Origin: Porphyromonadaceae bacterium UBA4262
GTDB taxonomy: Bacteria; Bacteroidota; Bacteroidia; Bacteroidales; Muribaculaceae
Length of the DNA stretch: 64,000 nt
NCBI GenBank assembly: GCA_002396085.1
Contig: DGWI01000002.1
Coordinates: 59,886-123,885, forward strand
Reading direction: 5' to 3'
In this document: positions 34,828 through 42,774 of the stretch, piece by piece
Numbering within the stretch: the first letter of the stretch is position 1
How the letters are laid out: each line of letters starts with the position of its first letter
Translations under genes and position numbers: made by a program
The notes under the pieces: model-generated
The model's input: the letters and a program-made list of their open reading frames with translations, nothing else
What the model was told of the DNA's origin: nothing
The model's database searches: none

Positions 34828-35940
34828 TTATTCAGGGTTCTTTGAATGGTAGAAATCCAAAGGTTCGCCGTTGATGGCATCCTTGGTGTGGTTCATCCAC
34901 ACTTGACGGATGGTCGGGAGTTCGAGAAGACCCTTCTCAATCATGGTCGAGTTGTTGCACTCATAGCCCATGTGATGGAAGAACATCTTCCACGAGGTGT
35001 CCTCAACTTCACCCTCATCATTATAAGTGAAGCCTTTGCCCTCTTCCCAGTTGTCATCATCGTCGCCGGCCATGTCATTGTGACCATGGTCGCCATCGAT
35101 TGACATCAGCGGGTGGCAGTAGACCTTGCCGCTAGTGATGCCAGCAGTCTGCATGCGGGTAAGAACGTTGGTCTTGAAGTTGCCAATCATGTCGACAGTA
35201 CCCACAAAGTAGTTACCGTTCAGCTCTTGAAGAGCTTCCTCGAGTTGGGTGTAGCGAATGTTAGCTTTGTAGGTGTCATAAGCGTCGGGATTGCCGTGGC
35301 CCATAAAAGCTACCACGCCCTCGGCGGCCAGATTCTTGTAGAGCTTGTCAAGCTCGGTGGCGACAGTCTTCACATCGCTATCGGCATCCTGCAGCAGGGG
35401 CACGCCCAGTTTCAGAGTCACATTGGCCAGATAATTGTCGTCGAGGTCGCCATTAGAGTTGTTGGCAAAGTCCTTGATGTAGTTGACCACGCGGCTATAC
35501 TCCTCACCGGGGATAACCTGAAGCGATTGTACCACAATCTCGCTATACTTCACGCCATCCTGGGCAAAGGCGGTCAGCCAGAAGGGGGGAGCATAGAAGT
35601 TGCGCGGGTCGACATTCTCGCCAGCGGCTGCACGGTTGATGCAGATGGCCGATGAGAACGACAAGAACACGTCATAGCCAGGAAATGCCTGCTTGTAGGC
35701 AGCAACAGTAGCATCAAAGGCATCGTAGGCCTGCTCCCAGGTCGAGCCGAAGGCAACCAGCAGGATGACCTTGTTGTTCTTCTTCTGCGACTTGACGGTC
35801 TGGTTCACAGCCTTTTGATAGATGGTGTAGTTGTTCTCAACCACGGGTGTGGGCTCGTCATTGTCATCACCACAAGCGGTGAAGCCCAACATCGTGCAGA
35901 CTGCCATCATGGCAATCATCAATGATTTAAATTTCTTCAT
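34828..35940 (-). CDS. CbiK-like chelatase exported as a lipoprotein (IhtB-like)
   Basis: 370 residues. A signal peptide with lipobox LGFTAC (Cys 23) exports and anchors the protein, unlike the cytoplasmic cobaltochelatase CbiK. The chelatase fold is clear: VILLVAFGSTWEQAYDAFD, FLSFSSAICI, VVQSLQVIPGEEYSRVV, VVAFMGHGNPDAYDTY (His 215) and HPLMSIDGDHGHNDMAGDDD (His 285). Known family members use His-Glu-His to hold the metal; the middle ligand position here reads GTVD (Asp 250). The closest described relatives by architecture are P. gingivalis IhtB, a surface heme-binding lipoprotein, and Desulfovibrio periplasmic CbiK. It sits between two TonB receptors, overlapping the first by 14 bases. It may insert or remove metal from tetrapyrroles at the cell surface. 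Confidence 0.88.
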   Translation of the reverse strand: MKKFKSLMIAMMAVCTMLGFTACGDDNDEPTPVVENNYTIYQKAVNQTVKSQKKNNKVILLVAFGSTWEQAYDAFDATVAAYKQAFPGYDVFLSFSSAICINRAAAGENVDPRNFYAPPFWLTAFAQDGVKYSEIVVQSLQVIPGEEYSRVVNYIKDFANNSNGDLDDNYLANVTLKLGVPLLQDADSDVKTVATELDKLYKNLAAEGVVAFMGHGNPDAYDTYKANIRYTQLEEALQELNGNYFVGTVDMIGNFKTNVLTRMQTAGITSGKVYCHPLMSIDGDHGHNDMAGDDDDNWEEGKGFTYNDEGEVEDTSWKMFFHHMGYECNNSTMIEKGLLELPTIRQVWMNHTKDAINGEPLDFYHSKNPE

Positions 35941-38095
35941 TGTTTTGTTTAGAATTAAAGTTAGACTTATAGTTGTTTTTCAGTTTCTTGCCTTGAGTGA
36001 AGCGGATGGTGAATGACCCATAGACTGTTATGCCAGGCGTGGTGGTGCCCAGATGCAGCCCATGAGGTGTGCGGTCGCAATAGTTGAAGATGTTGTCAAC
36101 ACCAGCCTCGATGCGATAGGTCATCGTGCGCGAGTGACCCAGGTCGTGAGTTGTGGCGATGCGCCATATCTGATAACCCTTGCCATTGCCATCATCCTGA
36201 TAGTAGCGCTTGCTCGACATACGGCCATACAGGCCCGCGCTCAGACGATAACCCGGAGTGAAGCGATGACCCCAAGTTGCCATGAAGTTGCCCTTGTGGT
36301 GAGCCATGCCATCGATGGTGACCTCACGCATCTTGTCGTGGTTGGAGTCATACTGGTGAGCATCGGTGTCCAGATAACTGTAACCCAGCCCAAACATGAA
36401 CTCACGCCAGCTGTAACTGATGTTCACATCAATGCCGCGAGTCTTGGCATCCTCGATGTTCTGGTACTGACGCGTCTTCACGGGGTCATATTGTTGGATA
36501 TATTCATCGGGTGCCTGATAGTTGGGGATGGTAACCAGGGCAATCATGTCCTTGACTTTGTTGTAGTAGGCCGACAGGGTAACGCTCAGTCCAGCCCAGG
36601 TATACTCGCCGCTCACCGACCAGTAGTTGCTTGACTGGGGTTTGAGGTTGGCATTGCCCAGATAGAGGTAAGTGCCGCTCATCTGACGCACATAGCGGTA
36701 GAAGAGTTCGCGTATGGCAGGTGTCTTGAAGCCCTGGCTCCAGGTGGCACGCAGTCGCCACGGATTGCCCAAACGCCACATGGCCGACACCTTGGGCGTG
36801 AGGCGGGTGCCAAACTGCTCATTGTAGTTCAAGCGCAGTCCGGCGGTGATGTTGAGGTTGCGCACCAGGTTGAACTCATCCTGGATGTAGATGGCACCGG
36901 TCCAGTCGCTGGCCTTGCCGCCCGCCACACGGGTGGGGGCTTTGAGCCAGTCGTAGCGATACTCAAAGCCGGCGCTCAAGCGGTTCTCATAGGGTAGGGT
37001 GAATACACCCTTGGCTGTGGCCATGGTGCGTTGTTGGTCGCTCTGCAACTCCTTCTGGCCGGGCAGATAGGGATAGTAAGGGTAATAAGGTGTGCCAGCA
37101 CTCTTCTCGTAGTCCTCGACCAGTGTCGTCGCTGTGTAATAGTAGTAATAAGCATGACGGTTCCAGTCGACATCCAGCGAGATGAAGTCGGCGCCATTCA
37201 GTTTCCACTTACCACCCACCGAGGCCGAGCCATTGTGATACTCCATGTCCCACGTCTTCACATCGTAGTGTGGATGACGGCCACTGACGCGATAGATGCG
37301 CTTCCAGTAGGTGCTGCCGTCGGCATAGAGTTCCAGCCGATTGGTGGGCTGATAGGTGATGCGCTCCGACACCTGCCAGTTGGTGTGGCGGTTTACGGTC
37401 TTGTTGCGCGAGTCGGTGATGGGTGGTTCCGAGCCCTGGGTGTGCTCGACTGCGGTGTTCTGCCATCCGTCGCTGTGTTGCAGTTGGAAGTTGGTGTAAC
37501 TGCTCCACTTGCCGTAGTTCAGTGCCAACCCGTTGTGCTGACGCACGTCACCATAACTGCCCAGACGAGTGGTATTCTCGACAAGTATGCCTTGCTCATG
37601 GTGCTTGCGGGTGATGATGTTGACCACGCCGGCAATGGCATCCGAGCCATAGAGCGCACTCGATGCCCCCTTGACAATCTCAATCTTCTCGATGTTCTGA
37701 GGGTCAATGAGCGACAGGTCGTTCTGGCCGCCCACGTCGCCGTGGATGCGCTTGCCGTCTATTAATATAAGGATATAAGAGTTACCCAATCCGTTCAATT
37801 GCATCTGCGAGCCCATGTCGTCCTCACTGAAGCCGAACGAGGCGGTCAGGCCGCCCAAGATGTCTTCTATGCTCTTGCCTGCATAGTTCTCGAGCATCTT
37901 GTGGGTGATGACTTCGGTTTGCACAGGAGCGTCTTTGAGCAGATGTTGAGTGCCGGTGCCGGTAACGACAACCTCAGGCAGACTGTCGTTGCGCCAGATG
38001 TCGCTCTGGGCCACGGCAGCCTGTACAGCACCCGATGCCAGCACTACAGCCAGCAATCTTACTGTCAGTCTTGATGTCATTTCAGTCTTAAGCAT
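35927..38095 (-). CDS. btuB: TonB-dependent receptor, riboswitch-controlled (BtuB-like)
   Basis: 722 residues, first gene after the cobalamin riboswitch. The signal peptide lies within MTSRLTVRLLAVVLASGAVQ; ATG 38095 is used, but 38080 (MTSRL) is also possible. Plug motifs are LPEVVVTGTGTQHLLKDAPV, MQLNGLGNSYILILIDGKRI, IEKIEIVKGASSALYGSDAI and GVVNIITRKH. The barrel ends in GITVYGSFTIRF followed by an unusually polar tail of about 20 residues (QGKKLKNNYKSNFNSKQNNE), which runs into the next gene. Control by the riboswitch supports corrinoid uptake. Confidence 0.88.
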   Translation of the reverse strand: MLKTEMTSRLTVRLLAVVLASGAVQAAVAQSDIWRNDSLPEVVVTGTGTQHLLKDAPVQTEVITHKMLENYAGKSIEDILGGLTASFGFSEDDMGSQMQLNGLGNSYILILIDGKRIHGDVGGQNDLSLIDPQNIEKIEIVKGASSALYGSDAIAGVVNIITRKHHEQGILVENTTRLGSYGDVRQHNGLALNYGKWSSYTNFQLQHSDGWQNTAVEHTQGSEPPITDSRNKTVNRHTNWQVSERITYQPTNRLELYADGSTYWKRIYRVSGRHPHYDVKTWDMEYHNGSASVGGKWKLNGADFISLDVDWNRHAYYYYYTATTLVEDYEKSAGTPYYPYYPYLPGQKELQSDQQRTMATAKGVFTLPYENRLSAGFEYRYDWLKAPTRVAGGKASDWTGAIYIQDEFNLVRNLNITAGLRLNYNEQFGTRLTPKVSAMWRLGNPWRLRATWSQGFKTPAIRELFYRYVRQMSGTYLYLGNANLKPQSSNYWSVSGEYTWAGLSVTLSAYYNKVKDMIALVTIPNYQAPDEYIQQYDPVKTRQYQNIEDAKTRGIDVNISYSWREFMFGLGYSYLDTDAHQYDSNHDKMREVTIDGMAHHKGNFMATWGHRFTPGYRLSAGLYGRMSSKRYYQDDGNGKGYQIWRIATTHDLGHSRTMTYRIEAGVDNIFNYCDRTPHGLHLGTTTPGITVYGSFTIRFTQGKKLKNNYKSNFNSKQNNEEI

Positions 38096-38102
38096 TCGGT
38101 CA

Positions 38103-38120
38103 ACGTCTTTTCCTGGACGT
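38103..38120 (-). promoter_or_regulatory. Possible riboswitch expression platform hairpin
   Basis: ACGTC / GACGT with an 8-base loop that on the minus strand reads CAGGAAAA, a ribosome-binding-like purine run 8-20 bases before the receptor ATG at 38095. It could be the element whose folding is set by the aptamer. Confidence 0.35.
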
Positions 38121-38143
38121 CCGTAATGTTATGAATGGATTTT

Positions 38144-38320
38144 GGCCGGTCTTCTGACTTTCTCCAGGATGCCTAGCCTTCCCGACCGTCATGTGCGCGG
38201 TCAGTGGCTTCTAGCAGACAACCTTTTAGTTGAATGGAGATTACAGCTGCAGGAACAGTTCCGGTTTTTCACGCGGATTCCCATCATCGGGCTCACCTTG
38301 AGGCCTCCCGACGCCAAAAA
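38144..38320 (-). promoter_or_regulatory. Cobalamin riboswitch (AdoCbl class aptamer)
   Basis: On the minus strand the RNA reads, in order: CAAGGTGAGCCCGATGATGG, GGGAATCCGCGTGAAAAACC, GGAACTGTTCCTGCAGCTGT-AA, GAAGCCACTG, and the B12 box AGTCAGAAGACCGGCC (38159-38144). These match the conserved cobalamin aptamer blocks (GGGAA..., GCTGTAA, GCCACTG, and the aGYCAGgAGACCkGCC box). It lies between a predicted promoter (38327-38358) and the btuB-like receptor. High corrinoid levels would repress the receptors and the CbiK-like gene. Confidence 0.93.
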
Positions 38321-38326
38321 TCGCCG

Positions 38327-38358
38327 CAAAGGTACAACTTTTTGTTGAATCGTCCAAA
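38327..38358 (-). promoter_or_regulatory. Predicted promoter of the riboswitch transcript
   Basis: Minus-strand -33 TTTG (38358-38355) and -7 TACCTTTG (38334-38327) are 20 bases apart. Predicted transcription starts near 38320, just ahead of the aptamer. Confidence 0.7.
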
Positions 38359-38376
38359 AAAAATTTCCACCCTATA

Positions 38377-38413
38377 CCTCTCCCCTCTCTGGGGAGAGGT
38401 CATGTGAGGGGTT
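38377..38413. repeat. REP-like palindrome CCTCTCCCC-N5-GGGGAGAGG
   Basis: A perfect 9-bp palindrome followed by TCATGTGAGGGG; the same element occurs twice at 56437-56516. Confidence 0.7.
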
Positions 38414-38539
38414 CCGTCCCAGTTGCAACCCCGATCGGGAAAGAAAAAGAAAACAACACGGTCAACATGAACAATAATAAGGTTGGTTGTCAGTATGAAA
38501 AGAATTGTCCTCATTGTCCTTGTTGTCTTCTAAAAGATA

Positions 38540-38557
38540 ATCTGCGCCATCTGCGTG
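38540..38557 (+). repeat. Dispersed 18-base repeat ATCTGCGCCATCTGCGTG, copy 1
   Basis: Identical to 42665-42682; a degenerate relative (GGAATCTGCGTGAGATA) is near 55465. The rest of 38414-38665 holds no gene, only a weak AAAAAGA/TCTTTTT hairpin at 38605-38628. Confidence 0.6.
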
Positions 38558-38665
38558 AGACCCTGTTGCCGTATCCGAAGGGACGTTCCGGCTCCCGAAA
38601 TGCTAAAAAGAGTTTAAACCGTCTTTTTTTGTTGAATTATTAGCGCGCGATTGGCAGATTTGTTG

Positions 38666-38673
38666 TATCTTTG
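38666..38673 (+). promoter_or_regulatory. Predicted gyrA promoter, -7 box TATCTTTG
   Basis: TATCTTTG is 97 bases before the gyrA ATG, giving a leader of about 90 bases. Confidence 0.5.
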
Positions 38674-38770
38674 TAGATATTTTGAACTAATGTGGCATTG
38701 CGTGAGCCTTGGGCGAAATGTGGCCTGCAGCGTGTGCCCGGAACAGTAAAAAAATAAAGACATATTTTTA

Positions 38771-41350
38771 ATGAACAGTGATCGAATCTTTGAGATCAAC
38801 ATCGAGAACGAGATGCGCTCTAGTTACATCGACTACTCGATGTCGGTCATCGTGTCGAGAGCACTGCCCGATGTGCGTGACGGATTCAAGCCCGTCCACC
38901 GTCGTGTGCTCTACGGCATGGCAAAACTGAGGAACTTCTCCAACGCACCCTACAAGAAGTCGGCGCGTATCGTGGGTGATGTCCTTGGTAAGTATCATCC
39001 CCATGGCGACTCGTCGGTCTACCTGGCCATGGTGCGCTTGGCACAAGACTGGGCCATGCGTTATCCGCTGGTTGACGGACAAGGTAACTTCGGCTCGGTC
39101 GATGGCGACAGCCCCGCTGCCATGCGTTACACCGAGGCGCGACTTGACAAGATGGGCGAACTCATGATGGACAACCTCGATGAGGACACCGTCGACTTTA
39201 TCCCCAACTTTGATGCCACACTCTCTGAGCCTACCGTGCTGCCAACACGATTCCCCAATCTGCTGGTCAATGGCGCGTCGGGCATTGCTGTGGGTATGGC
39301 CACCAACATGGCTCCCCACAACATGGGCGAGTGCATTGATGCATGCATCGCATTGCTCGAGAACCCCGAGATGGAGATCAGCGACCTCATGCAGTACATC
39401 AAGGCACCCGATTTCCCCACCGGTGGCATCATCTATGGCATGCAGGGCGTGCGCGAGGCCTTCGAGACTGGACGCGGGCGCATCATCATCCGTGCCAAGT
39501 ATGAAATTGAGACCGAGGCCAACCACGAGCGCATCGTGGTGACCGAGATTCCCTATAATGTCAACAAGCGCGAACTCATCGAGAACATTGCGCGACTGGT
39601 CGAGGAGAAGAAGATCGAGGGCATCGCCGACATCAACGATGAGAGCGACCGTCACGGCATGCGCATCGTCATCGATGTCAAGAAAGATCACAATGCCAAT
39701 GTGCTGATGAACAAGTTGTTCAAGCTCACGCAGATGCAGTACAGCTTCAGCGTCAACAACGTGTGCATTGTCGACGGGCATCCGCAGACGGTCAACCTCA
39801 AGCAGTTGCTGCAATACTTCCTTGAGCACCGCCACGATGTGGTGATCAGACGCACCAAGTTCCAACTCAAGAAGGCCGAGGAACGCGCACACATCGTGCG
39901 GGGCCTTATCATCGCCAGCGACAACATCGACGAGGTGGTGGCCATCATCCGCTCGAGCAAGACCACCGAGGAGGCCTGCCAGCGCTTGAGCGAGCGCTTT
40001 GGTCTCGATGATCTGCAGACGCGTGCCATCGTCGAGATGCGCTTGCGTCAACTCACCAATCTGGAGCAGAATAAACTGCACGACGAGTTGGAAGAACTTG
40101 AGAAGACCATTGCTTATCTCAATAGCATCCTCAATGACCCGGCAGTGTGCCGCAAGGTCATCGAGGACGAACTCCTTGAGGTCAAGGAGAAGTTTGGCGA
40201 CGAGCGTCGCACCGAGATTTGTCCCGATGAGGGCGAGATGAATGCCGAGGACTTCTATAGTGATGACCCGATGATTATCACGATCTCGCACTTTGGCTAC
40301 ATCAAGCGCACCCCGCTCAAGGAATACCGCGCACAAGCCCGCGGCGGTGTGGGGTCTAAGGGCAGCGACACACGCGATGAGGACTTCATCGAGTATGTCT
40401 ACGAGGCGACCAACCACAATTATATGCTCTTCTTCACGGCACTGGGACGCTGCTACTGGCTGCGTGTATTCCAGATTCCCGAGATGGGCAAGAACAGCAA
40501 GGGACGCGCCATCCAGAATCTGCTCAACCTGGGTCCCGAGAACCGCATCTTTGCCTTTGTTCGTGCTACGGCGCTCACCGATCCCGAGTACAACAAGTCG
40601 CACTTCATCATGTTTGCCACCAAGCGTGGCGTGGTCAAGCGCACATGCTTGAGCGAGTACTCGCGTCCGCGATTCAACGGCGTGCGTGCCATTAACATCA
40701 ACGACGATGACCAACTCGTGGGTGCTGTGCTCACCGAGGGCGACAGCGAGATCATACTGGCCAACCGCAATGGCCGTGCCATCCGCTTCAACGAGAACAA
40801 GGTGCGCATCATGGGACGCACGGCTACTGGTGTGCGTGGCATGACACTCGACGGCGATGATGACGAGGTCATCGGCATGATCTGCATGAAGGCCAGCAAG
40901 AACGACGACGTGCTTGTGGTCTCGGAGCAGGGTATGGGCAAGCGCAGCAGTCTTGAGGATTACCGGGTCACCAACCGTGGGGCCAAGGGTGTTAAAACTA
41001 TTAACATTACCGAGAAGACTGGCAAGTTAATTGCAATAAGGAATGTGAACGATGACAACGACCTGGTCATCATCAACAAGAGTGGCATCACCATCCGACT
41101 CAAGGTGAAGAGCCTGCGAGTCATGGGACGCGCCACACAGGGGGTGAGACTCATCAACCTCGAGAAGAAGAACGACCAGATTGCATCGGTCTGCAAGGTA
41201 GATACCGAGCCCGAGAGCACCGACGAGGAAAGCGTGATGCAGGCATTTGCCCAGGATGTCACCGAACAAGTCGTTGAAGTTGAAGGCGAGGACACGTTGA
41301 ACATAAATGATGACAATCCTCAAGTTGAGGAAGAGAATAATAACGAATAA
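38771..41350 (+). CDS. gyrA: DNA gyrase subunit A
   Basis: 859 residues. This is the breakage-reunion subunit of DNA gyrase. The N-terminal RSSYIDYSMSVIVSRALPDV and KPVHRRVLYGM lead to the quinolone region GKYHPHGDSSVYLAMVRLAQ. The catalytic Tyr is in AAMRYTEARL (Tyr 120). The C-terminal beta-pinwheel starts near residue 500; the GyrA-box region reads QARGGVGSKG, a divergent form of QRRGGKG. The acidic tail (from ~830) is common. Residue 85, equivalent to E. coli Asp87, is Leu; Ser81 (E. coli Ser83) is kept. A parC origin is less likely because the GyrA box is present. It is followed by a TPR gene 27 bases downstream. Confidence 0.93.
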   Translation: MNSDRIFEINIENEMRSSYIDYSMSVIVSRALPDVRDGFKPVHRRVLYGMAKLRNFSNAPYKKSARIVGDVLGKYHPHGDSSVYLAMVRLAQDWAMRYPLVDGQGNFGSVDGDSPAAMRYTEARLDKMGELMMDNLDEDTVDFIPNFDATLSEPTVLPTRFPNLLVNGASGIAVGMATNMAPHNMGECIDACIALLENPEMEISDLMQYIKAPDFPTGGIIYGMQGVREAFETGRGRIIIRAKYEIETEANHERIVVTEIPYNVNKRELIENIARLVEEKKIEGIADINDESDRHGMRIVIDVKKDHNANVLMNKLFKLTQMQYSFSVNNVCIVDGHPQTVNLKQLLQYFLEHRHDVVIRRTKFQLKKAEERAHIVRGLIIASDNIDEVVAIIRSSKTTEEACQRLSERFGLDDLQTRAIVEMRLRQLTNLEQNKLHDELEELEKTIAYLNSILNDPAVCRKVIEDELLEVKEKFGDERRTEICPDEGEMNAEDFYSDDPMIITISHFGYIKRTPLKEYRAQARGGVGSKGSDTRDEDFIEYVYEATNHNYMLFFTALGRCYWLRVFQIPEMGKNSKGRAIQNLLNLGPENRIFAFVRATALTDPEYNKSHFIMFATKRGVVKRTCLSEYSRPRFNGVRAININDDDQLVGAVLTEGDSEIILANRNGRAIRFNENKVRIMGRTATGVRGMTLDGDDDEVIGMICMKASKNDDVLVVSEQGMGKRSSLEDYRVTNRGAKGVKTINITEKTGKLIAIRNVNDDNDLVIINKSGITIRLKVKSLRVMGRATQGVRLINLEKKNDQIASVCKVDTEPESTDEESVMQAFAQDVTEQVVEVEGEDTLNINDDNPQVEEENNNE

Positions 41351-41377
41351 TAATTTTTAACCTAAATTGATAATAAA

Positions 41378-42550
41378 ATGAAAAAATTCTTTCTTTTACT
41401 CGCTGGAGTCACCATGGTGGCATCGAGCGCAATGGCTCAGATGAGCTTGGTTAAGGAAGCAGAAAAGGTGGTTGGTTCGAACAATCCTGCCGAACTGGCT
41501 GCTGCACTCGACAAACTTGAGCCTGCAACAACCAACCCCGAGAGTATGAATAATGCTCACACTTGGTACACCGCTGGCCGATTGGCATTCAAGCTCTTCG
41601 ACCAGATGCAGGCCATGAAGGCTGTCGGTCAGGATGGTGGTATGTTTGATGCCAACATGATGGGCGAGGCTCTCAATGCAGGCTTTGAGTACATGTTCAA
41701 GGCACTGCCACTCGACAGTGTCAAGGAGACCAACAAGGACGGCAGTTTCAAGCTTGACAAGAACGGCATGCCCAAGATCAAAACCAAATACAGCAAGGAC
41801 ATCATCGCTGCTCTGCTGCCGCACATCACCGACATGGGCAACCTGGGCAATACCTATCTGAATGCTGCACAGGAAAGCCAGAAGGCTGAGGACTGGGCAA
41901 ATGCTGCCAAGGCTTACGGCAACTATTGCGAGGTCGTGACTTCGCCCTTTGCTCACGCCAACAACATCAATCTGGGCGACTCGACTATCGCCGAGCTCAA
42001 GTTCTTCCAGGGCTATGCATTCTACAACGCCAAGGACTTTGCCAACGCCTATCCCGCTCTGGCAATGTCGCAGAAGTTGGGTTACACCGAGAATCAGGTG
42101 GGTGCTTACGCTACTTCGGCACTGGCCAACCTGGTGCAGGGATTCCTCGACAAGAAGGACTATGCTAGCGCCTACAATTACATCGACGCTGCCATCGCTC
42201 GCGACGGTCACAACGCTACCCTCTACGACATGAAGGGCTTTACCGCCGAGCTCGAGAAGGAGGATATCGACGCTGCTATCCCTTACTACCAGCAGGCTGT
42301 CGACTGCGATCCTACCTATGCACAGGGTTTCTACGACCTGGGTCGCTGCTACTATTTGCAAGCTCAGGCCATCATCGACGAGAACCCCAATGCCACCAAT
42401 GCTCAACTCAAGGAGAAACTGGTGCCCATCTACAACAAGGCACTGCCTCTGCTCGAAAAGGCTAGTCAACTCAATGCCGACGATGCTGCCAAGTCAAAGC
42501 GCGTCATCGACGACATCAAGTACAAGATGGAACTCATGGGTGTCAAGTAA
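41378..42550 (+). CDS. Secreted tetratricopeptide repeat protein, paralogue 1
   Basis: 390 residues. The signal peptide is MKKFFLLLAGVTMVASSAMA. The rest is alpha-helical and Ala-rich, with TPR-like helices such as WANAAKAYGNYCEVV, DFANAYPALAMSQKLGYTE and DIDAAIPYYQQAVDCDPTYA, then QGFYDLGRCYYLQAQAII. It is about one third identical by eye to the next gene product and shares its insert (KIKTKYSKDIIAALLPHITD). It lies 27 bases after gyrA, probably in its operon, and ends at a 20-bp hairpin. A periplasmic scaffold or cell-envelope role is possible but not shown. Confidence 0.78.
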   Translation: MKKFFLLLAGVTMVASSAMAQMSLVKEAEKVVGSNNPAELAAALDKLEPATTNPESMNNAHTWYTAGRLAFKLFDQMQAMKAVGQDGGMFDANMMGEALNAGFEYMFKALPLDSVKETNKDGSFKLDKNGMPKIKTKYSKDIIAALLPHITDMGNLGNTYLNAAQESQKAEDWANAAKAYGNYCEVVTSPFAHANNINLGDSTIAELKFFQGYAFYNAKDFANAYPALAMSQKLGYTENQVGAYATSALANLVQGFLDKKDYASAYNYIDAAIARDGHNATLYDMKGFTAELEKEDIDAAIPYYQQAVDCDPTYAQGFYDLGRCYYLQAQAIIDENPNATNAQLKEKLVPIYNKALPLLEKASQLNADDAAKSKRVIDDIKYKMELMGVK

Positions 42551-42566
42551 TCCCTAGACATCACCC

Positions 42567-42620
42567 CTAGATAAAGCACTGGCCTGTAACCCCACGGTTG
42601 CAGGCCAGCGCTTTATCTAG
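42567..42620 (+). terminator. Very long hairpin between the two TPR genes
   Basis: CTAGATAAAGC (42567-42577) and CTGGCCTG (42579-42586) pair with CAGGCCAG (42601-42608) and GCTTTATCTAG (42610-42620). This gives 19 pairs around a single A-C mismatch, with a 14-base loop. There is no T-tract; terminator or mRNA-stabilising structure. Confidence 0.6.
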
Positions 42621-42664
42621 CGGGAACACCCGCCAAACTAGGTGTCTTAGTAGTCTTCAAAAAT

Positions 42665-42682
42665 ATCTGCGCCATCTGCGTG
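42665..42682 (+). repeat. Dispersed 18-base repeat ATCTGCGCCATCTGCGTG, copy 2
   Basis: Exact copy of 38540-38557, followed by an AATTCTC tandem repeat (42703-42730). Confidence 0.6.
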
Positions 42683-42702
42683 CGATATCCAGCAGCAACA
42701 AA

Positions 42703-42730
42703 AATTCTCAATTCTCAATTCTCAATTTTC
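42703..42730 (+). repeat. AATTCTC tandem repeat upstream of the second TPR gene
   Basis: Three near-perfect AATTCTC units followed by AATTTTCG, just before the -7 box at 42744; same family as the other boundary repeats. Confidence 0.55.
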
Positions 42731-42743
42731 GATTAAAAAGTAC

Positions 42744-42751
42744 TAACTTTG
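42744..42751 (+). promoter_or_regulatory. Predicted promoter, -7 box TAACTTTG
   Basis: TAACTTTG lies 23 bases before the ATG at 42775. Confidence 0.55.
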
Positions 42752-42774
42752 CACTCCAAAAGCAAAGAGCAATC

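Noticed and set aside
38768..40714. 648-codon open frame antisense to gyrA
   Set aside because: It is a mirror of gyrA, whose codon bias avoids TTA, CTA and TCA; it has no ribosome site or family match.
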